Shown in pieces: positions 31,105 through 36,821 of a DNA stretch of 36,821 bases (within the stretch, counting starts at the first letter, position 1; every line of letters starts with the position of its first letter). The notes under the pieces are model-generated. The model saw nothing but the letters and a program-made list of their open reading frames with translations. It had not been told where the DNA came from and ran no database searches. Origin of the DNA: a virus; IMG/VR virus record IMGVR_UViG_3300032462_000029, positions 1 through 36,821 of that record. One strand, written 5' to 3'. A program made the translations under genes and the position numbers.

Positions 31105-31297
31105 CGATTTTATCCTGATTTTTTTTGATTGTTGCTTCGTGTGCTGCGTTAAATCGATGAATGATGTCGTTTATCGAATCAATGCATGTATTGTTTTCGC
31201 GATCGATAAATGCCGAGTTATTCAATTTCTTTCTTTTTGGTTTTTCTTTTTTTTGAACACACTTTGTTAAAATATTGAAGAATGTGATTGAAACCAT
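31097..31297 (-). CDS. Small basic open frame (up to 66 aa), start uncertain
   Basis: The frame opens with ATG at 31297, but that part overlaps the previous gene and lacks a ribosome site. A TTG near 31229 is a possible real start, giving about 43 residues. The segment NNTCIDSINDIIHRFN resembles KKTCADGFNHILQYFN in the previous gene, so the two may be degenerate tandem duplicates. It overlaps the start of the 211-residue gene by 8 bases. Confidence 0.35.
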   Translation of the reverse strand: MVSITFFNILTKCVQKKEKPKRKKLNNSAFIDRENNTCIDSINDIIHRFNAAHEATIKKNQDKIDG

Positions 31298-31490
31298 CAG
31301 CGCATGTCTTTTTTTTGAAAGTCATCTCGTGTTTCATGTTCTCATGAGCGTTTATGATCGCGTTTTCATACTCTTTGCTCTGATTCGCATCGAGTCTAAA
31401 AAAAATAACTTTCAGTTTAGGTTCTCCGTTAATGAGGGGAATTTCTGGGTGTTTTCTCGGTCGACCGCGGGTTTTTTTTTCGATATCCAT
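31218..31490 (-). CDS. AT-hook-like small DNA-binding protein (90 aa)
   Basis: The frame opens at 31508, but the ATG at 31490 has AAGGAA 5 bases upstream and is preferred. The motif KKTRGRPRKHP at residues 5-15 is an AT-hook-type minor-groove binder. A compact helical part follows (FFRLDANQSKEYENAIINAH). The C-terminus is very Lys-rich. As the first gene of the leftward early operon it is a candidate regulator of the divergent promoters at 31491-31560. Confidence 0.65.
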   Translation of the reverse strand: MDIEKKTRGRPRKHPEIPLINGEPKLKVIFFRLDANQSKEYENAIINAHENMKHEMTFKKKTCADGFNHILQYFNKVCSKKRKTKKKEIE

Positions 31491-31518
31491 GTTAGTTCCT
31501 TGATGCAATTGTTTAATA

Positions 31519-31547
31519 ATGCTACAATATTTGATATATTAACGCAA
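31519..31547 (-). promoter_or_regulatory. Probable sigma70-type promoter for the leftward early operon
   Basis: TTGCGT (31547-31542) and TAGCAT (31524-31519) on the minus strand are separated by 17 bases, each matching consensus at 4 of 6. The first gene starts 29 bases after the -10. The region is shared with the rightward recT promoter. Confidence 0.42.
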
Positions 31548-31560
31548 GTGGGAATATAAT

Positions 31561-32382
31561 ATGAATACTCAAAACGAAAACGTGCCAGCAGTGCAGCATC
31601 AACAAATAAAATCTTCGGACAACTTTCTAAGTAGTCTCGAGGCTCTAGTTAAAAGCACTGATATGATCAAAAACCTCTGCAAACAGCTTATGCAGACTCC
31701 CCACTACGCTAAACTCAAAGAAGAAGGCATTTTTGCTATAGTAATGATGGCTAATTCTCTTGGAATTGATGTACAAGCAGCACTCAACGGTCGTCTCGGC
31801 TACGATCGAGGAAAGGTTACAATACCCTCTGAAACAATGAATTTAATGATCCGCCAGGCCGGACATTCGATTGAAAAAGATCCTGTTTCTAACGAAAAAG
31901 TGTGCATTCTCACAGGCAAACGCAAAGACAATGGAGATACGATCAAAGTCAAATACACAATCGAAGAGGCATCTAGAGCGGGTTTAACAGCTAAAGACAA
32001 TTGGAAAAATCATCCCCAAGCCATGTTGTTCGCTCGATGCAGTTCAATGCTAGCTCGACAGCTATTCGCTGACGTTATTGGCGGCTGCTACACACGAGAA
32101 GAAATGGACGACGAAAACTTCATCAACAAAAACGCATCTGTAGTTGATATTGCATCTGTCATTGTAAAAACGTCAGGCATGTTTAGTGACGGGCAGTCAG
32201 ACGAGCTAGAGAGTTTGGTTGCTAATATGCCCGATATTCGCGAGCGCATACTGTCACTGTATGTAGTTACAAAATTCACAGAAATACACGCGACTAATTT
32301 CGAGTTTATCAAAAACTGGGCTACTAAAGAGCTCTCTCGTCGACAAGTTGACTCGCTGAAGACGACTGAGGACGCTGAATAA
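31561..32382 (+). CDS. recT: RecT-family single-strand annealing protein
   Basis: A 273-residue annealase that pairs ssDNA ends produced by the neighbouring exonuclease. Family features are LKEEGIFAIVMMANSLGID, VQAALNGRLGY (about 70-80), PSETMNLMIRQAGHSIEKD and the HPQAMLFARCSSMLARQLF helix ending DVIGGCYTREEM (about 155-180). This order is diagnostic of the RecT group (not Red-beta or Erf). GGGAAT stands before the ATG. The stop overlaps the next ATG (TAATG). With SSB and RusA it forms the recombination module. Confidence 0.95.
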   Translation: MNTQNENVPAVQHQQIKSSDNFLSSLEALVKSTDMIKNLCKQLMQTPHYAKLKEEGIFAIVMMANSLGIDVQAALNGRLGYDRGKVTIPSETMNLMIRQAGHSIEKDPVSNEKVCILTGKRKDNGDTIKVKYTIEEASRAGLTAKDNWKNHPQAMLFARCSSMLARQLFADVIGGCYTREEMDDENFINKNASVVDIASVIVKTSGMFSDGQSDELESLVANMPDIRERILSLYVVTKFTEIHATNFEFIKNWATKELSRRQVDSLKTTEDAE

Positions 32383-33263
32383 TGAAAATAGTTAACTTTG
32401 AGCAAACTTCGGACGAATGGCTAGACTGGCGACGAGGTAAAATGACTGCGAGTCGCATCGCGTGCGCCATGAATAGGTCGCCGTTCGGCACAGCATACTC
32501 ACTATGGTGTGAGATCGTCCTCGGCAAGGTCAAGCCGATGTATATGCCAGCTGTTGATCGAGGAAGGGCACTAGAAGAGCCTGCTCGTTATTGTGCAGAG
32601 CAAATGCTGGGTATGACGTTTACTCCTCTGTGCGTCGAGTCAGACGAGAATCCGAGTTGGGCCGCTTCACTAGACGGCTACAATCCCGAAAACGATGTCG
32701 TTATCGAAATCAAGGCTCCAGGAAAAGAAGTTTTAGCTAAAGCCGAGAAGGGGATTATTCCCGACGAGTATTTTTTGCAAATTCAATGGCAGCTGTTAGT
32801 AACGGGCGCGAAAAAGGCGTGTTATTTTTGCTATTCAGGTCTCTCGGGTATGGCCATCTGGGTAGAGCCGTGCCCGGATACATTCGAAAAAATGAAACGT
32901 ACTGCGATCGAGTTTCAGGGCTATGTCGATAGACTAGAAGAGCCAGACCTCACTGATCAAGATGTGATCGACGATAATTCTGTAGAGTGGCTTGAGTTCG
33001 CTAGACTTAAAATACAGACAGCTGAGGCCCTTAGGCAGGCTCAATTCGACGACGACACAGTAAAAGCTAAGTTGGAACAGATAGCTGGGACTAGAGCTCG
33101 TATTCGTGGTGGCGGCGTTTTGTACACGCAAACTAAACGACCGGGGAACATCAATTACAAATCAGTCGTTGAGAGTTTAGACATTTCTGATGAAGAGCTC
33201 GAAAAGTTCAGGGGATCACCAGTTACAACTACTCGTATAACTATTACTAAATCACGTGCGTAA
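32382..33263 (+). CDS. YqaJ-family phage exonuclease
   Basis: A lambda-exonuclease-like PD-(D/E)xK nuclease that resects dsDNA for RecT. Visible motifs are DEWLDWRRGKMTASRIA (11-27), the catalytic set SLDGYN (Asp98), VVIEIKAPG (Glu109 and Lys111), and FLQIQWQLLVTGAKKACYF (131-149). A helical C-terminal part follows. At 293 residues it is full length. It is translationally coupled to recT and is the last gene of the rightward early operon, ending before a hairpin. Confidence 0.93.
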   Translation: MKIVNFEQTSDEWLDWRRGKMTASRIACAMNRSPFGTAYSLWCEIVLGKVKPMYMPAVDRGRALEEPARYCAEQMLGMTFTPLCVESDENPSWAASLDGYNPENDVVIEIKAPGKEVLAKAEKGIIPDEYFLQIQWQLLVTGAKKACYFCYSGLSGMAIWVEPCPDTFEKMKRTAIEFQGYVDRLEEPDLTDQDVIDDNSVEWLEFARLKIQTAEALRQAQFDDDTVKAKLEQIAGTRARIRGGGVLYTQTKRPGNINYKSVVESLDISDEELEKFRGSPVTTTRITITKSRA

Positions 33264-33269
33264 ATAAAA

Positions 33270-33295
33270 CTTGGGGCAACATCTTGTTGCCCAAG
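33270..33295 (-). terminator. Hairpin terminator between the nuclease and integrase genes
   Basis: CTTGGGCAACA pairs with TGTTGCCCCAAG around three bases and is followed on the minus strand by TTTTATTT, so it mainly ends integrase transcription. It may also stop the converging nuclease transcript. Confidence 0.65.
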
Positions 33296-33308
33296 CGGAT
33301 ATCGGAGA

Positions 33309-33887
33309 CTAGTCCCATTTGAACGTTTTGAAACGAGCGGGATTGATTTTAGTGTAGCCGATAACTCCGTTAAGACTTCTGTGCCCTAAATAGTCTTGTA
33401 TCAATCGAATGTCGCACCCTTGATTCACTAAATGGTAGCCGCATGCATGACGAAGCATGTGAGGAAAAGGCTTAAAATCTAGACCCGCTTTTTTACCGAG
33501 CATCGCCATCAGCTGATTGAATGCGATCCGAGTAAACTGAGTGTTTCGCTGCGACAGGAAAATCTCGTCAGTTTCTAGCGAAGGAAATCTCACGCGCCTC
33601 TCTCTGCGCCAGTCGTTCAACATCTTGAGCTCGTCTAGCTGCATCGGCTGTGTAGTATTAAGCCCCCCTTTAGATCGCACTATATATACAGTGTGATTGT
33701 GCGTGTCTATGTCTGTCCATTTCAAGCGGCATAGCTCTGTGGCTCGGAAGCCATGGCGAAATGCAAGCATAACAACGGCTTTGTTGCGTGATGGATAATC
33801 TGTTTTGTCACATGCTGCTATTAAAGTTTTAACTTCGTCGTGTGTTAAGTGTCGTTTTTTGCTATTTTTCAATTTGTCGTATCTCAA
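33309..33887 (-). CDS. Tyrosine recombinase, FimB/FimE-like (integrase)
   Basis: A catalytic-domain-only recombinase of 192 residues, close to FimB in size and in motifs HGFRATELCRL, PHMLRHACG and RLIQDYLGHR. The active-site set is complete: Arg48, Lys73, His143, Arg146, His169 and Tyr178. No separate core-binding domain is seen. There is no ATG: the frame is closed by TAA five codons before a TTG at 33887, so TTG is the only plausible start. It could integrate the phage or invert a segment. The adjacent repeat-bearing gap may hold its recombination site. Confidence 0.88.
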   Translation of the reverse strand: MRYDKLKNSKKRHLTHDEVKTLIAACDKTDYPSRNKAVVMLAFRHGFRATELCRLKWTDIDTHNHTVYIVRSKGGLNTTQPMQLDELKMLNDWRRERRVRFPSLETDEIFLSQRNTQFTRIAFNQLMAMLGKKAGLDFKPFPHMLRHACGYHLVNQGCDIRLIQDYLGHRSLNGVIGYTKINPARFKTFKWD

Positions 33888-34048
33888 ATTTTTAAGTAGT
33901 TAAATGTCTCTCAGTGTCTGAGATTTATTTGTTAACTATTGCCCCAATATATTAATACAAAATGGATATTTTGTAATGAAGCGTTTTCAGCAACTTTTCA
34001 TTGCAAACGATTGCGCGTTAGGGCTATTTATCGGTTTATAGGTTAACT
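33888..34048. other. Intergenic region next to the integrase, candidate attP
   Basis: It contains the inverted repeat TCTCAG-TGT-CTGAGA (33909-33923), ACAAAAT-GGAT-ATTTTGT (33957-33974) and a direct repeat GTTAACTAT (33931-33939 and 34042-34050). Such short repeats beside an integrase gene fit an attachment site or operators. No core sequence can be identified from this window alone. Confidence 0.4.
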
Positions 34049-34270
34049 ATGATTCCCGTTCCAAAAGACATTTCAGTAGCTACTCGTCTGAACGACTCGT
34101 GCAATTGCTCCTGCTGCCCGGTTTTTCGGAGATTTTCGCCTAAAGCCAAATCGTCCTCTGTAGCGTCGACTAACACGACGCCAATCGTTGATCCGGCAGA
34201 TGTAAAAGTGGCCAAAGCTGCAAAGTGGTTTTTTCAACGAAAATCAACAGCAGCGCCCAACTTACACTGA
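34049..34270 (+). CDS. Small hypothetical protein (73 aa)
   Basis: TAGG precedes the ATG. The protein has a Cys cluster (SCNCSCCPVF, about residues 17-26), then a Ser/Thr/Pro/Ala-rich part and a basic aromatic end (KWFFQRKST). Unrecognised. Either a small regulator or a spurious frame is possible. It lies alone on the plus strand. Confidence 0.4.
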   Translation: MIPVPKDISVATRLNDSCNCSCCPVFRRFSPKAKSSSVASTNTTPIVDPADVKVAKAAKWFFQRKSTAAPNLH

Positions 34271-34318
34271 GCTGCAAAACAATATTTCTATTTGTCTCAA
34301 CGCATATCTTTTTTTTCG

Positions 34319-34347
34319 TTGAAAAAATAACTGCGGCTGTCTATGAC
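34319..34347 (+). promoter_or_regulatory. Probable sigma70-type promoter for the 58-aa gene
   Basis: TTGAAA (34319-34324) and TATGAC (34342-34347) stand 17 bases apart. TATGACAGA is repeated just after, at 34355, possibly an operator. Confidence 0.48.
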
Positions 34348-34376
34348 AGAGCATATGACAGATGAGAGAGGTGTCT

Positions 34377-34553
34377 ATGTCTATTGTTAAGCCAACCTAC
34401 GCCGAGCTGTGGCTCGCTCGCAAACCGAGAAAACGCGCTGACAAAAACCACCCCTGGATGTACACGATTAGGTCAGCCTCATGGTGGAATCTCCCACTAG
34501 AGCAGATCAACTACGAGGGGAAAATAGTAAAAAATCACAACGACGATTTCTAG
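34377..34553 (+). CDS. Small hypothetical protein (58 aa)
   Basis: I use the ATG at 34377 (MSIVKPTYAELWLARKP), which has AGAGG upstream, rather than the ATG at 34362. It is basic and Trp-rich (WMYTIRSASWWNLP). A promoter-like pair lies just upstream. Its stop overlaps the stop of the convergent 52-residue gene by 3 bases. Function unknown. Confidence 0.55.
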   Translation: MSIVKPTYAELWLARKPRKRADKNHPWMYTIRSASWWNLPLEQINYEGKIVKNHNDDF

Positions 34554-34708
34554 ATTTCCTCGTCTGGGCTCAGATCGATTGTTACACCCGTTTGCTGTTT
34601 TATCACAGCTTCACAGGCCTGTTCAACGGGATTGTCATTGCCTATATAGATCGTGCTAACTAAACCCAGGCATAAAGTAAGGGCAGTAATGGCGAGTACA
34701 ATAACCAT
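34550..34708 (-). CDS. Small phage membrane protein (52 aa), last gene of the fibre operon
   Basis: MVIVLAITALTLCLGLVSTI is a membrane anchor or signal, followed by GNDNPVEQACEAVIKQQTG and VTIDLSPDEEI. This 'anchor plus NPVEQ ... xxQTGVxIDLSP' pattern is a recurrent small phage protein placed at the end of structural operons. GAGGAT gives a strong ribosome site. It follows the tail-fibre assembly gene by 34 bases. Its role is unknown in known cases; a virion-exit or lysis-related role can be considered. Confidence 0.72.
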   Translation of the reverse strand: MVIVLAITALTLCLGLVSTIYIGNDNPVEQACEAVIKQQTGVTIDLSPDEEI

Positions 34709-34741
34709 TTTAAATCCTCAAGTTTTAGATTGAATACGCTG

Positions 34742-35179
34742 TCAGTAGGTTGGAGGGGTGGGCCAATCAATTGCATTTGGGAATCCTGCCTGCCCGGGTA
34801 TTTTTCTGAGATGATCTCTATACTCCATCCATTCCATAGAGGCGCATGGAGCGTCTGGCAGCATTGTCCAGTCGCAGTTTTTTAGCAATTCGTTACGTCT
34901 ATGTCTCATTTCAGCAGCCAAAGCTGTATCTATCAGCTCAAGGTCTGCATCGCTACGCATGCGAGTAATCTGCGTTTCTGTAATGTCGTGTTCGTTGATG
35001 ACTACTACACTGCTGGTGACTATGTCCCCTGCCGTAACTACGAGTACATATGGCAACCAGCCTAGGTCTGCTAGTGCTACAGGCGTCATGTTTTTCAATC
35101 CGCTGATGTTTTCCCATGATTCGGGCAGACCCATCGGGCCCTCAACGATGACTTTGTCGATTACTAAAGCGTAGCGCAT
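34742..35179 (-). CDS. Tail fibre assembly chaperone-like protein
   Basis: The C-terminal third reads RHRRNELLKNCDWTMLPDA, then WMEYRDHLRKIPGQAGFP and NAIDWPTPP. The 'RxxRNxLLxxCDWTxLPD ... WxxYRxxLRxIP' signature marks the phage tail assembly chaperone family (T4 gp38 / Tfa-related). It helps fibres fold and trimerise and is normally encoded beside the fibre it serves. GGAGAA stands before the ATG. It overlaps the glycosyltransferase gene end by 16 bases, so the two are co-translated. Confidence 0.88.
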   Translation of the reverse strand: MRYALVIDKVIVEGPMGLPESWENISGLKNMTPVALADLGWLPYVLVVTAGDIVTSSVVVINEHDITETQITRMRSDADLELIDTALAAEMRHRRNELLKNCDWTMLPDAPCASMEWMEYRDHLRKIPGQAGFPNAIDWPTPPTY

Positions 35180-36168
35180 ACAATTTTCTCCAATAGGCGT
35201 TGGCGGACATTAGCAAGAGGGGCTGCCCAATTGCCATAAGTTTCTTGTCTAAACAGTCGTACAGATCCGTACCAAGATGATTTTTCTCCAGGAACTGACC
35301 AGGTGTAATACGGCATGATGGGAACGATGACCCAGGTCTCTTTCCCCATAGCAGCTGCTAGATGGGCAATAGATGTGCATGAGGTAATGACTAGGTCGAG
35401 ATCAGCAATAATCGAGCACGTAGCCTCCCAATCCGTCATTTGATGTCTGAGGTCGGCGAACGGTAGACCATCTATAGTATTGTCGTCACGTTGCAGTGAG
35501 TAAAGCGTGACTCCTGGTATTTCGTGGAGGTCAATCAGCGGCTGGGGGTCAAATCTTCTAAATTGCTCATGTTCAAATTCAGGTCTGCCGCTCCATTTAA
35601 TCCCAACTTTCAATTTGCCCTGTTCGCTGTAAAGCTGCTTTACATTGTCCGAGTGCAAATAGGGTTTTCCGCAAAGCGTTTCATGCTCATATCCCAGCAT
35701 GTGAGCAGTAGACATAGCGGGAACCCAGTAGTCGTAGTGAACGCAACTAACATACTCATTATCTACGCATACGTAACCGTGACGCGAAAAGATCGGCATT
35801 AAATCTTTAGCGCAGGCTATGACAACTCGGGCGCCTAGTTTTTTAAAATCTTCAGCAAATCGGAAATTAATAATTTGATCGCCGAAACCGCCCTCACATC
35901 GAAAAAGCAGGGTCTTGCCCTCCAGCGGTTCATCACGCCATATATTTCCCGCAATCCGCGGCAGGCCAAAAGCGTTTAGGAATCGACCCGCATCCATCAT
36001 TTTCATGCCCTTATTGAGCTCGCCCCGTCGAACCGTATGCCAGCCCAGGTTAAAAATTATCCCCGGATGATCCTGCTCATCCATCCCGCGAAGAATTTCT
36101 TCGCTTTTATCGGGGTTTCCCGTGACGCACTGGTGCAGCGCTTCTGCGATTGGTTCTCTCATGTGCAT
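35164..36168 (-). CDS. TPR-containing glycosyltransferase (GT9/GT41-like)
   Basis: Residues about 5-65 form one or two TPR-like helix pairs (GIIFNLGWHTVRRGELNKG). The catalytic part has the donor-loop CEGGFGDQIINFRF (91-104), KVGIKWSGRPEF (187-198), and the donor-binding SCTSIAHLAAAMGKETWVI (263-281), the pattern of heptosyltransferase-like and O-GlcNAc-transferase-like enzymes (GT-B fold). The substrate cannot be deduced. Lying between the RCC1 fibre genes and the fibre chaperone, it may glycosylate a fibre or an LPS precursor. AGGAG precedes the ATG. Confidence 0.85.
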   Translation of the reverse strand: MHMREPIAEALHQCVTGNPDKSEEILRGMDEQDHPGIIFNLGWHTVRRGELNKGMKMMDAGRFLNAFGLPRIAGNIWRDEPLEGKTLLFRCEGGFGDQIINFRFAEDFKKLGARVVIACAKDLMPIFSRHGYVCVDNEYVSCVHYDYWVPAMSTAHMLGYEHETLCGKPYLHSDNVKQLYSEQGKLKVGIKWSGRPEFEHEQFRRFDPQPLIDLHEIPGVTLYSLQRDDNTIDGLPFADLRHQMTDWEATCSIIADLDLVITSCTSIAHLAAAMGKETWVIVPIMPYYTWSVPGEKSSWYGSVRLFRQETYGNWAAPLANVRQRLLEKIVCATL

Positions 36169-36190
36169 AATGCTCCTGTAATTGAGTCGC

Positions 36191-36821
36191 TCATAAGCTA
36201 AAAGCTCCGGCGCTGGATGTCAACAGACTGGAATCCGCCGAGTTCCAATTCGTCAGTGCACCCACCTGGACGGGAGATGATCTGTTAGAGGGCAAGAGGA
36301 GAGAATTTCCCCATGCGTAGAATTCTCCGGCTGTTGTGACCGCTAGAGAATTGCTCGAGCCTGCTGCTACAGATTTCCAATTCGTCAGTGCGCCTATTTG
36401 TACGGGAGAAGATTTGTCTGCGGTTGTACCATCGCCCAGCTGCCCAAGGTTATTTTTTCCCCACGACCACAGTGTGCCGTCTGTGCGCACAGCTAAAGCA
36501 TGGTTTAATCCTAAAGATACGTTCGACCAGACAGCAAGAGCACCAACCTGGACGGGCGATGATTGGCTCGCAGTCGATCCCGTGCCCAATATGCCGCTAC
36601 TACCATCACCCCACGTCCACAAAGAGCCCGACACAGTAATTGCAGCTGATGTTCCTGTGCTGCCCGTCGAAACAGACTTCCAGCTCGTTAGTGCGCCTAC
36701 TTGGATGGGGCTGGATTTGCTTACGACTGTACCATCGCCCAGCTGACCCGAACCATTAGACCCCCACGTCCACAACGTTCCGTCTGTTTTTACAGACAGA
36801 TAGTAATTGTTTCCGCCGACT
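36191..36821 (-). CDS. RCC1-repeat tail-fibre-like protein A (C-terminal part)
   Basis: This is the last part of the 725-residue RCC1 protein that begins at 1717; positions above 36651 duplicate the left end. The repeats continue unbroken to the C-terminus, which ends in a short non-repeat tail (SSAGAFSL). An internal ATG at 36775 is not the true start, because the frame is open beyond the window edge. The glycosyltransferase gene follows 22 bases after the stop. No trimerisation or autoproteolysis domain is visible at the C-terminus, which is unusual for a fibre tip. Confidence 0.85.
   Translation of the reverse strand, partial: VGGNNYYLSVKTDGTLWTWGSNGSGQLGDGTVVSKSSPIQVGALTSWKSVSTGSTGTSAAITVSGSLWTWGDGSSGILGTGSTASQSSPVQVGALAVWSNVSLGLNHALAVRTDGTLWSWGKNNLGQLGDGTTADKSSPVQIGALTNWKSVAAGSSNSLAVTTAGEFYAWGNSLLLPSNRSSPVQVGALTNWNSADSSLLTSSAGAFSL
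36652..36821. repeat. Terminal direct repeat, right copy
   Basis: Second copy of bases 1-170, with 169 of 170 positions identical. Removing it leaves a molecule of 36651 bp. Confidence 0.85.

Noticed and set aside
31218-31297. Programmed -1 frameshift at an A-run (A AAA AAA) joining the AT-hook-like gene to the following 66-codon frame
   Set aside because: The slippery run is real, but the downstream frame is +1, not -1, relative to the first gene. A -1 shift meets a TGA within a few codons.
1-36821. tRNA genes or a phage RNA polymerase
   Set aside because: No cloverleaf-like sequence with a T-loop and no polymerase motif was found by reading; transcription probably uses the host enzyme.

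Overview
The window looks like one complete tailed-phage genome of about 36.65 kb, opened inside a gene. Bases 1-170 return at 36652-36821 with a single mismatch, and a 725-codon reading frame leaves the left end and re-enters at the right end in frame. The molecule is therefore circular or circularly permuted. The N4-gp56-type major capsid protein, P22-like portal, connector and large tail proteins, several A/Q-rich ejection-type proteins and the absence of any tape measure or sheath point to a short-tailed (podovirus-like) virion. A FimB-like tyrosine recombinase suggests a temperate or prophage-derived lifestyle, but I recognise no CI/Cro-type repressor. The host is probably Gram-negative (FimB-like recombinase, RecT/YqaJ, RusA, heptosyltransferase-like enzyme); this is inference only.

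Layout. (1) A minus-strand fibre block runs from 7344 down through the origin to 34550. It holds a small structural protein, four tail-fibre genes, two large RCC1-repeat (beta-propeller-like) proteins, a TPR-glycosyltransferase, a tail-fibre assembly chaperone and a 52-residue membrane peptide. (2) The plus-strand packaging and virion block at 7472-23347 runs: large terminase, portal, small gene, scaffold, major capsid protein, second head protein, terminator, connector, collar-type protein, large tail protein, GNAT-like protein, three internal/ejection proteins. The small terminase sits convergently just after it (23374-23814). (3) An accessory stretch at 23964-26187 has an internally duplicated acidic protein and two plus-strand orphans; one orphan is flanked by 71-bp direct repeats. 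(4) The minus-strand replication block runs from 31490 down to 26214: AT-hook-like protein, unknown proteins, several winged-helix replication-type proteins (one gene duplicated and truncated), SSB, tiny membrane peptides and RusA. (5) Plus-strand recombination genes recT and a YqaJ exonuclease lie at 31561-33263, then the minus-strand integrase and two small plus-strand genes.

How it works together. RecT, YqaJ, SSB, RusA and the winged-helix proteins make a replication/recombination module. TerS/TerL with the portal package DNA into an N4-gp56 capsid. The fibre block supplies the host-contact surface, apparently diversified by gene duplication, repeat-rich RCC1 proteins and possibly glycosylation. 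No endolysin is recognisable, so the lysis genes must be among the unassigned small genes.

The most unusual features are the paired RCC1 fibre genes with a relic of the duplication between them, a poly-C frame-switching tract in the duplicated replication gene, a roughly 158-bp hairpin insertion upstream of that gene, and the repeat-flanked orphan cassette.
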